From Lwoffella lincolnii (GTDB lineage Bacteria; Pseudomonadota; Gammaproteobacteria; Pseudomonadales; Moraxellaceae), in the NCBI RefSeq assembly GCF_002014765.1, contig NZ_MUYT01000012.1, positions 1-64,000 of the forward strand: a stretch of 64,000 nt of DNA, in the 5' to 3' direction. The translations under genes were made by a program, and so were the position numbers. Shown here one piece after another: positions 26,996 through 37,197 of the stretch. The notes under the pieces were generated by a model. It did not search any database and was not told where the DNA came from. It saw only the letters and a program-made list of their open reading frames with translations. Within the stretch, counting starts at the first letter, position 1; the number at the start of each line of letters is the position of its first letter.

Positions 26996-28687
26996 ATGAA
27001 CAGCACCCTCCCCACTGCTCAGCCAACTCACAGCACCACCAGTGCCACCAACTTTGATTTACCTTCTTTGCACATATTGCGAACTGAGATTAATGTGGCT
27101 TTGTCTGATGCAGAAAGTCATTTGAGTGAATTTAACGATGATGAAGAACAAGCCCCTCTACTTTTAGATTCTTATGAAGTCATGCTACAGTTGGCTCAAG
27201 TGCTTAACTTAATGAGCCTAGATGGTGGCAGTGACTTATCTGAAGCCCTAGGACTTAGCCTAAAACTGCTTCATGATAATGGCGATAACACCGATGATGA
27301 ACTTATCATGGACATCTCTGAAGCCATCATGACCTTAGACCGCTATATTGAATTTGTCTTATTAAAAGAAACTCTAGAACCTATTTTATTACTGCCCATC
27401 ATCAATAAACTGTACACCCACCTAGGCAAGTCGCAACTTGACAAACAAAACTTCCACCAACGTCAAAGTGGTCGCATTTCTATTTCTAACCCTGAAGAAA
27501 ACTATCAATCTTTATCTCAGTTGCCTGTGGAAGTTGACACACTCAGCCATGCCTATCGTGCAGGCTTGGCGGTATTGCTTGCTAATCACGGACAAGCCTT
27601 AAGTGAGCCACAACTTAAAAAAATCCACACCATGCAACAAGCCAGCCAAATCATTGCCCAACAAAGTAACAGCTTGTTTTGGCAAGCATCGACCGCAGCG
27701 GTGATGGACATTGAAAAACATTTGCCCTTAACCCATGAACAAAAACGCATGTTTGTCTTTATCGAACAGCAGTTCCATGATTATCTGTCAATTAACGACA
27801 AACGATTTGCCGATTTGGTCAGTTTTGCACTCAAGCGTGATAATCCTTTGTCAAAGAGCATTCGTGAGCAATACGCCAACAACGCTTTGTCCGTTGAACA
27901 ACAAGAGCAGTTAAATCGCTTTTTATTTGGTCCTAACCGAGAAGTAACCGACACATTAAACCAACTGATTCAAGAACAAATCAACAGCATCAAAGACCAA
28001 GTTGATGGCTTTGTTCGTGGTGATGGCAACATCAATACCCAAGGGCTTGGGGTGGAAGACATCGCCACTGAACTCAACAAATTGGCATCTACCCTAAAAC
28101 TGCTCAACTTAGATGACGCAGCTCAAACCGTCATCAACGAATCCCAACGAGTGAGTCAATGGCAGTCCGCTGACCCTGATGAGTTAGATGAATTTTTGGT
28201 ATCCATGATTGTGGCAGAAAATGCCGCCATTCATATGGCAAAACTGCACACGCCAGGGGCTGTGAACATGTTGCCATCAAACAAAAAAGTATCGCTACAT
28301 CAGATTGACACCGCCCATCAAAAACTGGTGCTGGAGAGCCGTACCACCCTTGCCACCGTTGAGCAAGCAATCAATGACTACATCGCTGATGACAATCACG
28401 ACCACTTACACATTGCCAATTTGCCAGAAATGCTCAAGCAAGTGGCAGGTTCGGTGCGTTTTTTATCCATGAAAGATTCAGGCAACATGCTTAATCGCTT
28501 GGCAAATTATGTGCAAGTGCATCTGCTTGACAAGCCAAAACCATATGACGACAACGTATTGGCAAAAATTGCTGACATTGTGGCAGCCGTGGATTATCAA
28601 CTTGACGGTTTAGAAAACAACCGCCCTGTTGGCAAGCATGTGTTGAATGTTGGACACCACAGCTTAAACACCTTGTTGGCGGCGTGA
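26996..28687 (+). CDS. fimL: FimL-like protein, homologue of the ChpA N-terminal Hpt-like region
   Basis: A 563-residue cytoplasmic protein without membrane segments. It resembles the N-terminal region of the pilus chemotaxis kinase ChpA: an early ILRTEINVALSDAESHLSEF segment, then helices with QLAQVLNLMSLDGGSDLSEAL. That is the pattern of FimL, which in Pseudomonas supports twitching motility and cAMP signalling. FimL of Pseudomonas has a similar length (about 556) and lies close to rnhA-dnaQ in that genome too. I see no kinase, receiver or CheW domain. The ATG at 26996 was preferred to a TTG two codons earlier; AGGA lies ten bases upstream. Assignment is from memory of family pattern and context, not alignment. 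Confidence 0.72.
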   Translation: MNSTLPTAQPTHSTTSATNFDLPSLHILRTEINVALSDAESHLSEFNDDEEQAPLLLDSYEVMLQLAQVLNLMSLDGGSDLSEALGLSLKLLHDNGDNTDDELIMDISEAIMTLDRYIEFVLLKETLEPILLLPIINKLYTHLGKSQLDKQNFHQRQSGRISISNPEENYQSLSQLPVEVDTLSHAYRAGLAVLLANHGQALSEPQLKKIHTMQQASQIIAQQSNSLFWQASTAAVMDIEKHLPLTHEQKRMFVFIEQQFHDYLSINDKRFADLVSFALKRDNPLSKSIREQYANNALSVEQQEQLNRFLFGPNREVTDTLNQLIQEQINSIKDQVDGFVRGDGNINTQGLGVEDIATELNKLASTLKLLNLDDAAQTVINESQRVSQWQSADPDELDEFLVSMIVAENAAIHMAKLHTPGAVNMLPSNKKVSLHQIDTAHQKLVLESRTTLATVEQAINDYIADDNHDHLHIANLPEMLKQVAGSVRFLSMKDSGNMLNRLANYVQVHLLDKPKPYDDNVLAKIADIVAAVDYQLDGLENNRPVGKHVLNVGHHSLNTLLAA

Positions 28688-28737
28688 TGCTCGGTTTGTG
28701 TGATTTTTATTCATATTGATTGTGTTAATTTTTATCA

Positions 28738-29601
28738 ATGATACATAAACCATGGACAATGACTGACCTGCCAACACTACTGCAAGCATTGCAACTTGAT
28801 GCGTTAAATGCACAGACTCAAAAGCTCATTGCCACGGTTGATGCCTGCCTGCCACAAACGCAATGTGGGCTGTGTGAGCATCCAGATGGCTGTCTGCCCT
28901 ATGCCCATGCCATCGTTGTGCATGGTGAACCCATCAACAAATGTGTGCCAGGCGGGCAACCTGTTACTGATGCCATCGCTGAAGCGTTGGCATCATCGAC
29001 CCAGCACTCCAATTCAACAATCACCCCCACTGCTGCCCCCATTGCCACCCCATCTAAACACCCCATTGACCCTGCCACCAACCGCCCCCAAGAAATGCGA
29101 GCGGTCATCATTGAAGATGAATGTATCGGCTGTACCAAGTGCATTCCTGCCTGCCCTGTTGATGCCATTGTGGGGACGGGCAAACACATGCACACCATCT
29201 TCACCGACCTATGCACAGGTTGTGAGTTGTGTCTGCCCCCTTGTCCTGTCGATTGCATCAAACTTGTGCCAATCAAACGCACATTAAGCCAACAAGCACG
29301 AGAGCAAGAACAGCATGACTTACGTCAACGTTATCACACCCACTTGCACCGAGTACAAGCTCAGATACAAGATAAAGCCAATGCCAAACCTGTGGTCAGC
29401 ATGGTACAAAGTAAGCTGAATAATGCCGTCAATGCCCAAATTAGCATTGATGCTGACGATGCCAAAGCCACCATTGAGACCGCCAAATTACGAAGCAAAA
29501 TTAAAAAATTACAAAAGCAACTGTCGGTCAAAGACAATATGAACAAACGCCAAGAATTGGCTAACTTACAAGCACAATTATCGTCATTACTTCAGACATA
29601 A
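28738..29601 (+). CDS. rsxB: RnfB/RsxB-like electron-transport ferredoxin
   Basis: An iron-sulphur protein of the RnfB/RsxB type. C43, C46, C52 and C69 form the N-terminal four-cysteine cluster of the family. Two [4Fe-4S] ferredoxin motifs follow: C129-C132-C135-C139 and C159-C162-C165-C169. Between them and the first cluster is a Ser/Thr/Pro-rich linker (about 85-118), and residues 180-287 form a long charged helix likely to be a coiled coil. The usual N-terminal membrane helix of RnfB is absent and no other rnf/rsx gene is in the window. The nth gene follows after four bases, an order shared with Acinetobacter and Pseudomonas. The electron partner is unknown. Confidence 0.85.
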   Translation: MIHKPWTMTDLPTLLQALQLDALNAQTQKLIATVDACLPQTQCGLCEHPDGCLPYAHAIVVHGEPINKCVPGGQPVTDAIAEALASSTQHSNSTITPTAAPIATPSKHPIDPATNRPQEMRAVIIEDECIGCTKCIPACPVDAIVGTGKHMHTIFTDLCTGCELCLPPCPVDCIKLVPIKRTLSQQAREQEQHDLRQRYHTHLHRVQAQIQDKANAKPVVSMVQSKLNNAVNAQISIDADDAKATIETAKLRSKIKKLQKQLSVKDNMNKRQELANLQAQLSSLLQT

Positions 29602-29605
29602 GGTT

Positions 29606-30325
29606 ATGTTGATATCACGCATGAAATCCAATAAACCCCTTATTCGCCACAAAACTGCCGACACGCCCCCATCACGGCGAATGTCAAAAGCCAATGTACA
29701 GCTCTTTTTTGAAAAACTTGCCCAAACCATCAAGCAACCAGAGACTGAGCTTCATCATACTTCCAACTTTGAGCTTTTGATTGCAGTGATTTTATCTGCT
29801 CAAGCCACCGATGTCAGTGTCAATATTGCCACGGCTAAGCTGTTCAAAGTTGCCAACACGCCAGAGGCGATGTTGGCGTTGGGAGAAAATGGCTTAAAGG
29901 AGCATATCAAAACCATTGGTTTGTATAACGCCAAAGCCAAAAATATCATGAAAACCTGTCAAGATTTGATTGAGAAATTTGACAGTCAAGTACCCAATCA
30001 TCGACCCGACTTAGAAAGTTTGGCTGGTGTGGGGCGTAAAACTGCCAATGTGGTACTCAATACCGCTTTTGGACAGCCAACCATGGCAGTAGACACCCAC
30101 ATCTTTCGAGTAGGCAATCGCACAGGATTGGCAACGGGCAAAAACGTCCGAGAAGTGGAGAACCATCTGCTTGAGCGAATCCCACCAGCATTTTTATTAG
30201 ATGCCCATCATTATCTCATTTTGCATGGTCGCTATACTTGCCAAGCACGCACACCAAAATGTGATGCTTGCCCTGTTTATCAAGAATGTATGTTTAAAGA
30301 TAAAGCCACCTTTGCTCAGCGATGA
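29606..30325 (+). CDS. nth: Endonuclease III
   Basis: A base-excision repair glycosylase/AP lyase for oxidised pyrimidines. The helix-hairpin-helix is LAGVGRKTANVVL with the catalytic Lys, and the catalytic Asp is in VDTHIFRVGNRTGL. The [4Fe-4S] loop has four Cys near the C-terminus with spacing 6-2-5 (CQARTPKCDACPVYQEC). The length is 239 residues, about 28 more than E. coli. The extra part is an N-terminal basic stretch; the alignment with E. coli begins at a Met near 29681, so the true start could be there. It overlaps the ribosome-site distance of rsxB and is surely in its operon. Confidence 0.94.
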   Translation: MLISRMKSNKPLIRHKTADTPPSRRMSKANVQLFFEKLAQTIKQPETELHHTSNFELLIAVILSAQATDVSVNIATAKLFKVANTPEAMLALGENGLKEHIKTIGLYNAKAKNIMKTCQDLIEKFDSQVPNHRPDLESLAGVGRKTANVVLNTAFGQPTMAVDTHIFRVGNRTGLATGKNVREVENHLLERIPPAFLLDAHHYLILHGRYTCQARTPKCDACPVYQECMFKDKATFAQR

Positions 30326-30489
30326 TTGTTTGCTCAGCAATCGTCTTTAAACTTTGATGGTCTTTAAATTTTGAATCAGCCCAATAAAATCCAGCCAAAT
30401 TTAGCTATGGTGATTATTGGTAAAATTGAGTAAAATGGTCAGATTTATCGTCAAATTGTTTATCATCAAATTTCAGTGGAAAAGTCCTT

Positions 30490-31656
30490 ATGCGTGATTA
30501 TCAACTGTTCACATCAGAATCTGTCAGCGAAGGTCATCCTGACAAAATGGCAGACCAAATCTCCGATGCCTTATTGGACGCATTTTTACAAAAAGACATT
30601 CATGCTCGTGTGGCGTGTGAAACCTTGGTAAAAACAGGCGCAGTGGTGCTGGCTGGTGAAATCAGCTCAACTGCCAATGTGGACATTGAACGCATCGTGC
30701 GTGATACGGTCAAAGGCATCGGCTATCAGCATTCGGACTTGGGCTTTGATGGAGAAACTTGTGCGGTCATCAACATGATTGGCAAGCAGTCGCCAGAGAT
30801 TGCTCAAGGTGTTGACCGTGCCAAACCAGAAGAGCAAGGAGCAGGTGACCAAGGCCTGATGTTTGGTTATGCCAGTAACGAAACTGACGTACTGATGCCT
30901 GCTCCAATTGAGTTTGCTCACCGCTTAATGGAACGCCAATCAGAGCTGAGACGCTCAGGAAAATTGCCTTGGTTACGCCCTGATGCCAAAGCCCAAGTTA
31001 CCTTAAAATATGACGGCGGACTGCCATCTGCCATTGATGCGGTGGTACTGTCTACCCAACACGACCCCAGCATCAGCCAATCTGACCTAAAAGAAGCGGT
31101 CATGGAAGAAATCATCAAACAAGTCATTCCCGCCAATTTGTTACATACCAATACTCGCTACCACATCAACCCAACAGGCAAATTCGTCATCGGTGGTCCT
31201 GTGGGCGATGCTGGTCTGACAGGGCGTAAAATCATTGTCGATACCTATGGTGGCATGGCTCGTCATGGTGGGGGTGCATTTAGTGGCAAAGACCCTTCTA
31301 AGGTTGATCGAAGTGCCGCCTATGCAGGGCGTTATGTTGCCAAAAACATCGTTGCAGCAGGACTTGCTGACCGCTGTGAAGTACAAGTCAGTTATGCCAT
31401 TGGTGTTGCCGAGCCTACATCGATATCCATCAATACCTTTGGCACAGGCAAGATTGACGATGATGTCATCATTCGCTTGATTGCTCAACATTTTGACTTA
31501 CGACCCTATGGCATCACCCGCATGTTAAACTTATTACAACCCATGTACCAACAAACCGCCACTTATGGGCATTTTGGGCGTGTGGGTAGCAACACCGCCT
31601 TTACTTGGGAATTGACCGACAAAGCTGATGCCCTAAAAGCCGATGCCAATTTGTAA
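30490..31656 (+). CDS. metK: S-adenosylmethionine synthetase
   Basis: MetK condenses methionine and ATP to S-adenosylmethionine. The family signatures are all present: [19 protein letters not shown] near the start, [12 protein letters not shown], and [20 protein letters not shown]. The length of 388 residues is normal. The 160-base gap before it has no recognisable SAM riboswitch. A weak ribosome site (GGAAAAG) precedes the ATG. It appears to be a single-gene unit and is followed by an unrelated small gene. Confidence 0.97.
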   Translation: MRDYQLFTSESVSEGHPDKMADQISDALLDAFLQKDIHARVACETLVKTGAVVLAGEISSTANVDIERIVRDTVKGIGYQHSDLGFDGETCAVINMIGKQSPEIAQGVDRAKPEEQGAGDQGLMFGYASNETDVLMPAPIEFAHRLMERQSELRRSGKLPWLRPDAKAQVTLKYDGGLPSAIDAVVLSTQHDPSISQSDLKEAVMEEIIKQVIPANLLHTNTRYHINPTGKFVIGGPVGDAGLTGRKIIVDTYGGMARHGGGAFSGKDPSKVDRSAAYAGRYVAKNIVAAGLADRCEVQVSYAIGVAEPTSISINTFGTGKIDDDVIIRLIAQHFDLRPYGITRMLNLLQPMYQQTATYGHFGRVGSNTAFTWELTDKADALKADANL

Positions 31657-31744
31657 GCCATCAAGTTGGCATCTATTAAATAGTCCATAACTCCATAGTA
31701 ATACCCCATAAAACTTAAGCCCCATAGCCATCGAGAACACCCAA

Positions 31745-32095
31745 ATGACAAACAATCACAATGCCAGCCCCAACCAATCTGGCAATACTGAGCCAGAAAT
31801 CACCGAACAAATGCAAGCATTTTATCAGCGTGCCGATGCCATCATTGAATTGGCAAACAGTCAGCTTAGCTCGCAATCGCATTCTGGTCAGGTAGGGGCA
31901 TCACTGCTGTATGCTGCTGCTCGCTACAGTGCGTCGGTGGCATCCATTGGGTTTGTTAAAGGTGATGACTTATTAAAAGAAAAAGAAGACATCATTGAGT
32001 TTTATGCCAAGCAATACCGACAGATGCTCAATGATAATTTGGAAGATTATGCCAATAATTTTGATGACTATGTACAACTAAATCAACAAAATTAA
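31745..32095 (+). CDS. DUF3144 family protein
   Basis: A 116-residue soluble protein. Residues 25-110 match the DUF3144 pattern as I recall it: a helix with ADAIIELANSQL, then SGQVGASLLYAAARYSASV, and finally FYAKQYRQMLNDNLEDY followed by acidic residues. The N-terminal 20 residues are Asn/Ser-rich and probably disordered. No catalytic residues are evident and the family has no established function. It is preceded by metK at 89 bases and followed by a phosphoesterase gene. Confidence 0.7.
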   Translation: MTNNHNASPNQSGNTEPEITEQMQAFYQRADAIIELANSQLSSQSHSGQVGASLLYAAARYSASVASIGFVKGDDLLKEKEDIIEFYAKQYRQMLNDNLEDYANNFDDYVQLNQQN

Positions 32096-32190
32096 TTTAA
32101 ATCAGACGAATTTAAATCACATGAATTCAAATCAGTCATTAAAACATGCCACTGAATTGATTTGGCTAATATTGATTTAAGGGGCATGGC

Positions 32191-33399
32191 ATGCGTTGGT
32201 TGTTTATCGGTGGGGTGATTTTACTGGTTGAGCTGTTTGGCTATTTGACCATTAAAGAATTGCTTTGGTTACTGGGCATCAACAAGCTTAACAACCCCCA
32301 TAGATGGCGTGTGCTGTTTTGGGGACTTTTGGCATGTCTGAATGTGTGTGTTGTGTTTGCCATGTCAGGCATCATTCCATTTGGCTTTCGTTGGTTGAGT
32401 TATCTGTTGGTGGTGATGTTATACGCCCAATTTGCCACTGTGTTTGCAATCATTGCCCATCAGTTGGTTAAGCACATTGACAGAAAATTAACAAAAATTG
32501 ACAAACAATCAACAAAAAAAGCAACCACAAAGGCGAACACTGTCAGCAAAATGCTGGTTGGTAAAAAAATGCTGGTTGGTAAAATGGTGGCAGTTGCCAG
32601 TTTTGTGGGGTTGTTTTGGCTAAGCCATCATAACGCATACACCCCTGTGGTCAAGCATTTGGCAATACAGATTGATAAACCCTTATCACAGCCGTTGCGT
32701 GTGGCGATGGTCAGCGATTTGCATTTGGGCAATCGGGTTGGGGTTAATGAGCTTGGGCGTTTGGCTCAGATATTAAAAGAACAACAAGCCGACATGCTAT
32801 TGATACCAGGCGATATCATGGACGATGACATCGTCGCCTATACCAAGCAGAACATGCAGCCTGCTCTTGAACAAGTGGTGAATAGTGTGCCGTTGGGAGT
32901 CTTTGCCAGCCTAGGGAATCATGACCTTTATCAAGATGAAGCAGGAATCAGTCAAGCCGTTCGCAACACTGGCATACATCTGCTGGTTGATGAGGTGATG
33001 TCCTTAAATCTCAACGAACAAGATCGCATTTGGCTGGTCGGTCGCTATGATGACCATCACTCAGACCGTGCCAATACACAAGACTCATTGGCACACACCA
33101 ACGTGCGTGAGCCTGTGATTTTGTTGGACCATCGTCCGACTCAGATTGAACAACACCAAGCGTTACCGATTGATTTACAAGTATCTGGACACACCCACAA
33201 TGGGCAAATATTCCCTGCCAATTTGATAGTACAAGCCATCAACCGCATTGGCTATGGATACGAACAAATTGGACAAGGGCATTATCTGGTGTCTTCTGGC
33301 TATGGCTTTTGGCATTTGCCCTTGCGACTTGGCTCACAGTCTGAAGTGTGGATAATTGATTTGACTGGGCTAACTGAGCTGACTGGACAACCGCAATAA
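32191..33399 (+). CDS. Membrane-bound metallophosphoesterase (YaeI-like)
   Basis: A calcineurin-type metallophosphatase anchored in the inner membrane. Four or five hydrophobic segments occupy about residues 1-150. The catalytic domain follows with the metal ligands in SDLHLGNR, GDIMDD, LGNHDLY and SGHTHNGQIFP. The bases at 32551-32586 are an 18-base tandem duplication that encodes MLVGKK twice in the loop before the last membrane helix. AGGGG precedes the ATG. Related proteins such as YkuE/YaeI hydrolyse UDP-linked lipid precursors or phosphodiesters, but the substrate here is not known. Confidence 0.82.
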   Translation: MRWLFIGGVILLVELFGYLTIKELLWLLGINKLNNPHRWRVLFWGLLACLNVCVVFAMSGIIPFGFRWLSYLLVVMLYAQFATVFAIIAHQLVKHIDRKLTKIDKQSTKKATTKANTVSKMLVGKKMLVGKMVAVASFVGLFWLSHHNAYTPVVKHLAIQIDKPLSQPLRVAMVSDLHLGNRVGVNELGRLAQILKEQQADMLLIPGDIMDDDIVAYTKQNMQPALEQVVNSVPLGVFASLGNHDLYQDEAGISQAVRNTGIHLLVDEVMSLNLNEQDRIWLVGRYDDHHSDRANTQDSLAHTNVREPVILLDHRPTQIEQHQALPIDLQVSGHTHNGQIFPANLIVQAINRIGYGYEQIGQGHYLVSSGYGFWHLPLRLGSQSEVWIIDLTGLTELTGQPQ

Positions 33400-33449
33400 C
33401 CCACTTGGTCTTACTGTCTGATAAACTGTCTGATAAAAAGAGCAATACC

Positions 33450-34550
33450 ATGCAAGCACCTCAACAACATTACCCAAAAACCAGCAATCAAGACAGTCAT
33501 GCTCCAAGCACTCAACACGCTCAACATACTCAACTAAGCCGTGTTAAAAAAATCACCATCACAGACATGCCAAGCGTTATCGACACACATAAACAGCTTG
33601 AAACACAAGCCTCAAAGCCATTTGAATGGCGGTTTTTATTGCCGCAATATTGGAGTATTTGGTTGGGCATGTCGCTATTATTACCGTGTGTGTTTTTGCC
33701 TTTACGTGGGCAGTTTTGGCTTGGGAGACAGTTAGGCAGGGTGTTTTATGCCTTGGCAGGCAGCCGCCGTCAGGTAACTTTGGTTAATCTAAAGTTGGCA
33801 TTCCCCAACAAATCAGATGATGAGCATCAACGAATGGCAAAACAGGTATTTGTCAATCAAGGGATTGGTATTTTTGAAAGCCTATCGGCATGGTATCGCC
33901 CCAATCTATTTACCCGTACCGTATCGGTATCAGGCATGCAACACCTATTGACGGCTCAAAAAAACAACCAAGCGGTGATTTTACTTGGGGCTCACTACAC
34001 CATGTTGGACTTAGGCGGACTGCTGTTTAGCCAATTTTATCCGATTGATTGCGTGTATCGACCACAGAACAACGCCCTATTTGAATGGTTGGTATTTAAC
34101 GCTCGCCGTAAGATTTTTGGGCAACAGATTGACCATAACAACATGCGTCAACTGATTCGCCATATCAAACAAGGTCGCATCATCTGGTACAGTCCAGACC
34201 AAGATTATGGGCTAAAACAAGGGGTTATGGCAGACTTTTTTGGTGTGCCTGCCGCCACATTGACAGCACAGCGTCGCTTAGCCAAGATGGGGAATAAAAC
34301 CACCCCCCCTGCCGTCATGGTACTGCATTTTTATCGACAAACACCAGATAATCTGCCTCGTGGCAAGCGTCCACATTATCACATCAGCGTTACCCCTGCT
34401 TTAGATGATTATCCAAGTGATGATGAAGCCCAAGATGCTCAGCGAATCAATGACATTTTTGCAAGCTTGATTTGCATTGACCCCACGCAATGGATGTGGT
34501 TTCATAAACGCTATAAAACCCAACCTGATGGTACGGATTATTATCAATAA
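33450..34550 (+). CDS. LpxL/LpxM-family lipid A (lysophospholipid) acyltransferase
   Basis: An inner-membrane acyltransferase of the HtrB/LpxL family, which adds secondary acyl chains to lipid A. The catalytic H(x)4D motif is in LLGAHYTMLDLGG, and SPDQDYG plus FFGVPAATLTAQRRLA are typical of the second conserved block. A membrane segment precedes the core, and an approximately 50-residue polar N-terminus lies before it. The ATG at 33450 replaces an earlier TTG because the upstream part is a 12-base tandem duplication (33413-33436) with no ribosome site. Moraxella makes lipooligosaccharide, which fits such an enzyme. Which acyl position it serves cannot be decided. Confidence 0.85.
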   Translation: MQAPQQHYPKTSNQDSHAPSTQHAQHTQLSRVKKITITDMPSVIDTHKQLETQASKPFEWRFLLPQYWSIWLGMSLLLPCVFLPLRGQFWLGRQLGRVFYALAGSRRQVTLVNLKLAFPNKSDDEHQRMAKQVFVNQGIGIFESLSAWYRPNLFTRTVSVSGMQHLLTAQKNNQAVILLGAHYTMLDLGGLLFSQFYPIDCVYRPQNNALFEWLVFNARRKIFGQQIDHNNMRQLIRHIKQGRIIWYSPDQDYGLKQGVMADFFGVPAATLTAQRRLAKMGNKTTPPAVMVLHFYRQTPDNLPRGKRPHYHISVTPALDDYPSDDEAQDAQRINDIFASLICIDPTQWMWFHKRYKTQPDGTDYYQ

Positions 34551-34673
34551 TTGGCTATCAATAATTGACCATCGGTGATGGTGTTGCATTTATCCATCAA
34601 TAGACAATAGAAACACACTGAAATACTGACATATTGGAACATTAAAAGACAACATTAAGAGACGAGATATAGT

Positions 34674-35717
34674 ATGACCACTGCAAGCAAACGCATTCTC
34701 ACTGGCATCACCACCACAGGCATTCCCCATTTGGGCAACTATGTGGGAGCCATTCGCCCTGCCATTCGTTCAGTACAAAATCACGATGATGCCTTTTTCT
34801 TTTTGGCAGATTATCATGGCATCATCAAATGCCATGACCCTGAACAAATTCACGCTTCTACCAAAGCCATTGCTGCCACATGGTTGGCGTGTGGACTTGA
34901 CCCTGAGCAAGTAACGTTTTATCGCCAATCTGACATACCAGAAATTCCTGAGCTTGCGTGGATACTCAACTGCAGTTGTGCTAAGGGGCTAATGAACCGA
35001 GCCCATGCTTACAAAGCCACTGTCGATGCCAATGCTGATAAATCTGATGTTGACCCTGACCATGGCATCACCATGGGCTTGTTTGGTTATCCTGTGTTGA
35101 TGGCAGCAGACATATTGATGTTCAACGCCACCCACATTCCTGTTGGTAAAGACCAAGTACAACACATTGAAATGGCTCGTGACATCGCTGGCACATTTAA
35201 CTTTAAATACAACGAGTTGTTTACCTTGCCCACCGCTGTGGTGGATGAAAACATGCCATTATTAACAGGCTTAGACGGCCGCAAAATGAGCAAAAGCTAT
35301 GGCAACACCATTCCACTATTTGGCGACAATCCACACACAGATGGCGAAAAAGCCCTAAAAAAAGCAGTGATGCGAATTGTTACCAACTCACAACTGCCCG
35401 AAGAACCCAAAGACCCCAATGACAGCACGATTTTTGAGATTTATAAGGCGTTTGCCACGGCAGATGAGATTGCCCAATTACGCCATCATTTTGAGCAAGG
35501 CATTGGGTGGGGTGAAGCCAAAGAGATTTTATTTAACAAAATCAATGATGAGATTGCCCCATTTCGTGAGCGTTACCATCATTTAATGGCAAACCCTAAA
35601 GAATTAGAACACATCTTACAAATGGGGGCAGAAAAAGCACGTCGCCATAGCCGAAAACAACTGGATAAAACACGCCGAGCGATTGGCATTAAACCGTTGG
35701 CGAAGTTAAAAAATTAA
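34674..35717 (+). CDS. trpS: Tryptophanyl-tRNA synthetase
   Basis: A class I aminoacyl-tRNA synthetase that charges tRNA-Trp. The HIGH-type motif appears as PHLGN in [12 protein letters not shown], and the KMSKS loop as [10 protein letters not shown] near residue 205. The length of 347 residues is normal. It ends three bases before the scpA start, so trpS, scpA and scpB form one transcription unit. That linkage is common in Moraxellaceae and related groups. Confidence 0.96.
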   Translation: MTTASKRILTGITTTGIPHLGNYVGAIRPAIRSVQNHDDAFFFLADYHGIIKCHDPEQIHASTKAIAATWLACGLDPEQVTFYRQSDIPEIPELAWILNCSCAKGLMNRAHAYKATVDANADKSDVDPDHGITMGLFGYPVLMAADILMFNATHIPVGKDQVQHIEMARDIAGTFNFKYNELFTLPTAVVDENMPLLTGLDGRKMSKSYGNTIPLFGDNPHTDGEKALKKAVMRIVTNSQLPEEPKDPNDSTIFEIYKAFATADEIAQLRHHFEQGIGWGEAKEILFNKINDEIAPFRERYHHLMANPKELEHILQMGAEKARRHSRKQLDKTRRAIGIKPLAKLKN

Positions 35718-35719
35718 TT

Positions 35720-36562
35720 GTGGCTCATCAATGGTTCAAACCGCCCATGACCAATCTATCCATTCGACTTTATCAAACTGTTGTCCAGTCACTGCCTGAA
35801 GATTTATACATTCCGCCACAAGCCTTTGCCATTTGGCTTGAGCAGTTTGAAGGGCCACTGGATTTTTTGTTGTATTTGGTAAAAAAAAATAACTTCGACA
35901 TCACCGAAACTGCCATTTTGCCCATTACTGAGCAGTACCTTGGATATATCAAAGAGCTGGACGAAGCCCATTTTGAACTGGCAGGGGACTATCTGTTGAT
36001 GGCATCGACATTGATTGCCATCAAATCAGAATTGCTATTACCCAAACCAGATGTCAATGACGATGAGCATGACCCAAAAGCTGAGCTAATTGAGCGACTA
36101 GAAGCATACGCCCAAATCAAAGAAGCCAGTCGCCGTTTAGACGCACTGGTTCGCCTTGAGCGAGATGTGTTTTTGGCATTTGCCAGTTTGCCCAATCCTG
36201 AAGCGTTGGCAAAAGCTCATTTAGACAATCAGCCACCCTACCCTGCAACCCTGCTGACTGATAGTTTGCTTAAAATGCAATTAAAACCCAATCATCACAT
36301 GCACCATATTAAGGCTGATATCGTACCCCTTGCTGACCGTATGGCGACGATTAGCCGAATGCTGGCAACTCAAGGGCAAAGCACATTTTTTGATATTTTG
36401 GATAAATCACAAGGCAAACTTGGCATTGTGGTGAGTTTTGTGGCAGTTTTGGAACTGGCAAAACAGCGAATGATTGAATTTTTGCTTGATGAAAAAAATG
36501 CGGTTGAGATGAATGGTTTCACATTAATCTGGGTAAATCAAGATTTGGGTAAATTAAATTGA
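35720..36562 (+). CDS. scpA: Segregation and condensation protein A
   Basis: ScpA is the kleisin subunit of the bacterial Smc-ScpAB condensin. The N-terminal helical domain includes FEGPLDFLLYLVKKNNFDI, and the C-terminal winged helix includes FFDILDKSQGKLGIVVSFVAVLELAK. The length of 280 residues is typical. The open frame begins with GTG at 35720, two bases after trpS; an ATG nine codons later (35747) is an equally good start. Both lack a strong ribosome site, which suits translational coupling to trpS. Confidence 0.9.
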   Translation: MAHQWFKPPMTNLSIRLYQTVVQSLPEDLYIPPQAFAIWLEQFEGPLDFLLYLVKKNNFDITETAILPITEQYLGYIKELDEAHFELAGDYLLMASTLIAIKSELLLPKPDVNDDEHDPKAELIERLEAYAQIKEASRRLDALVRLERDVFLAFASLPNPEALAKAHLDNQPPYPATLLTDSLLKMQLKPNHHMHHIKADIVPLADRMATISRMLATQGQSTFFDILDKSQGKLGIVVSFVAVLELAKQRMIEFLLDEKNAVEMNGFTLIWVNQDLGKLN

Positions 36563-36639
36563 GATTTTTTTTAATTAAAATCAGCACAGACAAAAACACC
36601 ATATGCTTTCAATAACATACTCTCAATAAGGACAGAATA

Positions 36640-37197
36640 TTGACCATTGCATTGCATACGTTTAACCAACAACACCAATCTGCCCAAAGCCACAGCAAAG
36701 CCATTGAAGCGATTTTGCACGCATCAGAAACCCCCATGCCTGCCAAACAGTTACGCCAACATCTTAACATCAGCCAAAATCAGCTGGACATGGCGTTGAT
36801 GGTGTTGCAAGAACGGTTGTCCCTTGGTGCATTGACTTTAGCACACACCGCCACAGGCTATCGATTGCAAATCGCCAACGAATTTAGCCCAATTATCCAA
36901 AAAGTCTTTCCACAACGCCAAGAAAACTTAAGCCAAGCCCTACTTGAGACCTTAAGCGTGATTGCCTATAGACAGCCTGTGACTCGTGGTGATATTGAAA
37001 TGGTGCGTGGGGTAACGGTATCGTCACATATTTTGCGTCAGTTGTTTGATAAAAGATGGATTATTGAAAAAGGTCATCGTGAAAGCATCGGTCGCCCTGC
37101 CTTATTACACACAACCGATGAATTTTTGGTGGCATTTGGATTAGATAGTTTGGCTCAACTGCCACCACTGCCTGATATGCAAGCCTCACAACCCTGA
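36640..37197 (+). CDS. scpB: Segregation and condensation protein B
   Basis: ScpB forms a dimer of winged-helix proteins that binds ScpA in the Smc complex. The two winged-helix halves are visible; the second includes [19 protein letters not shown], the most conserved segment. The start is TTG: AAGGA lies nine bases before the TTG at 36640 and no ATG is nearby. It lies 77 bases after scpA. The last 12 bases overlap the 3' end of the convergent prfB. Confidence 0.92.
   Translation: MTIALHTFNQQHQSAQSHSKAIEAILHASETPMPAKQLRQHLNISQNQLDMALMVLQERLSLGALTLAHTATGYRLQIANEFSPIIQKVFPQRQENLSQALLETLSVIAYRQPVTRGDIEMVRGVTVSSHILRQLFDKRWIIEKGHRESIGRPALLHTTDEFLVAFGLDSLAQLPPLPDMQASQP

Noticed and set aside
30326..30489. 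SAM riboswitch ahead of metK
   Set aside because: None of the conserved core segments of known SAM riboswitches is present.
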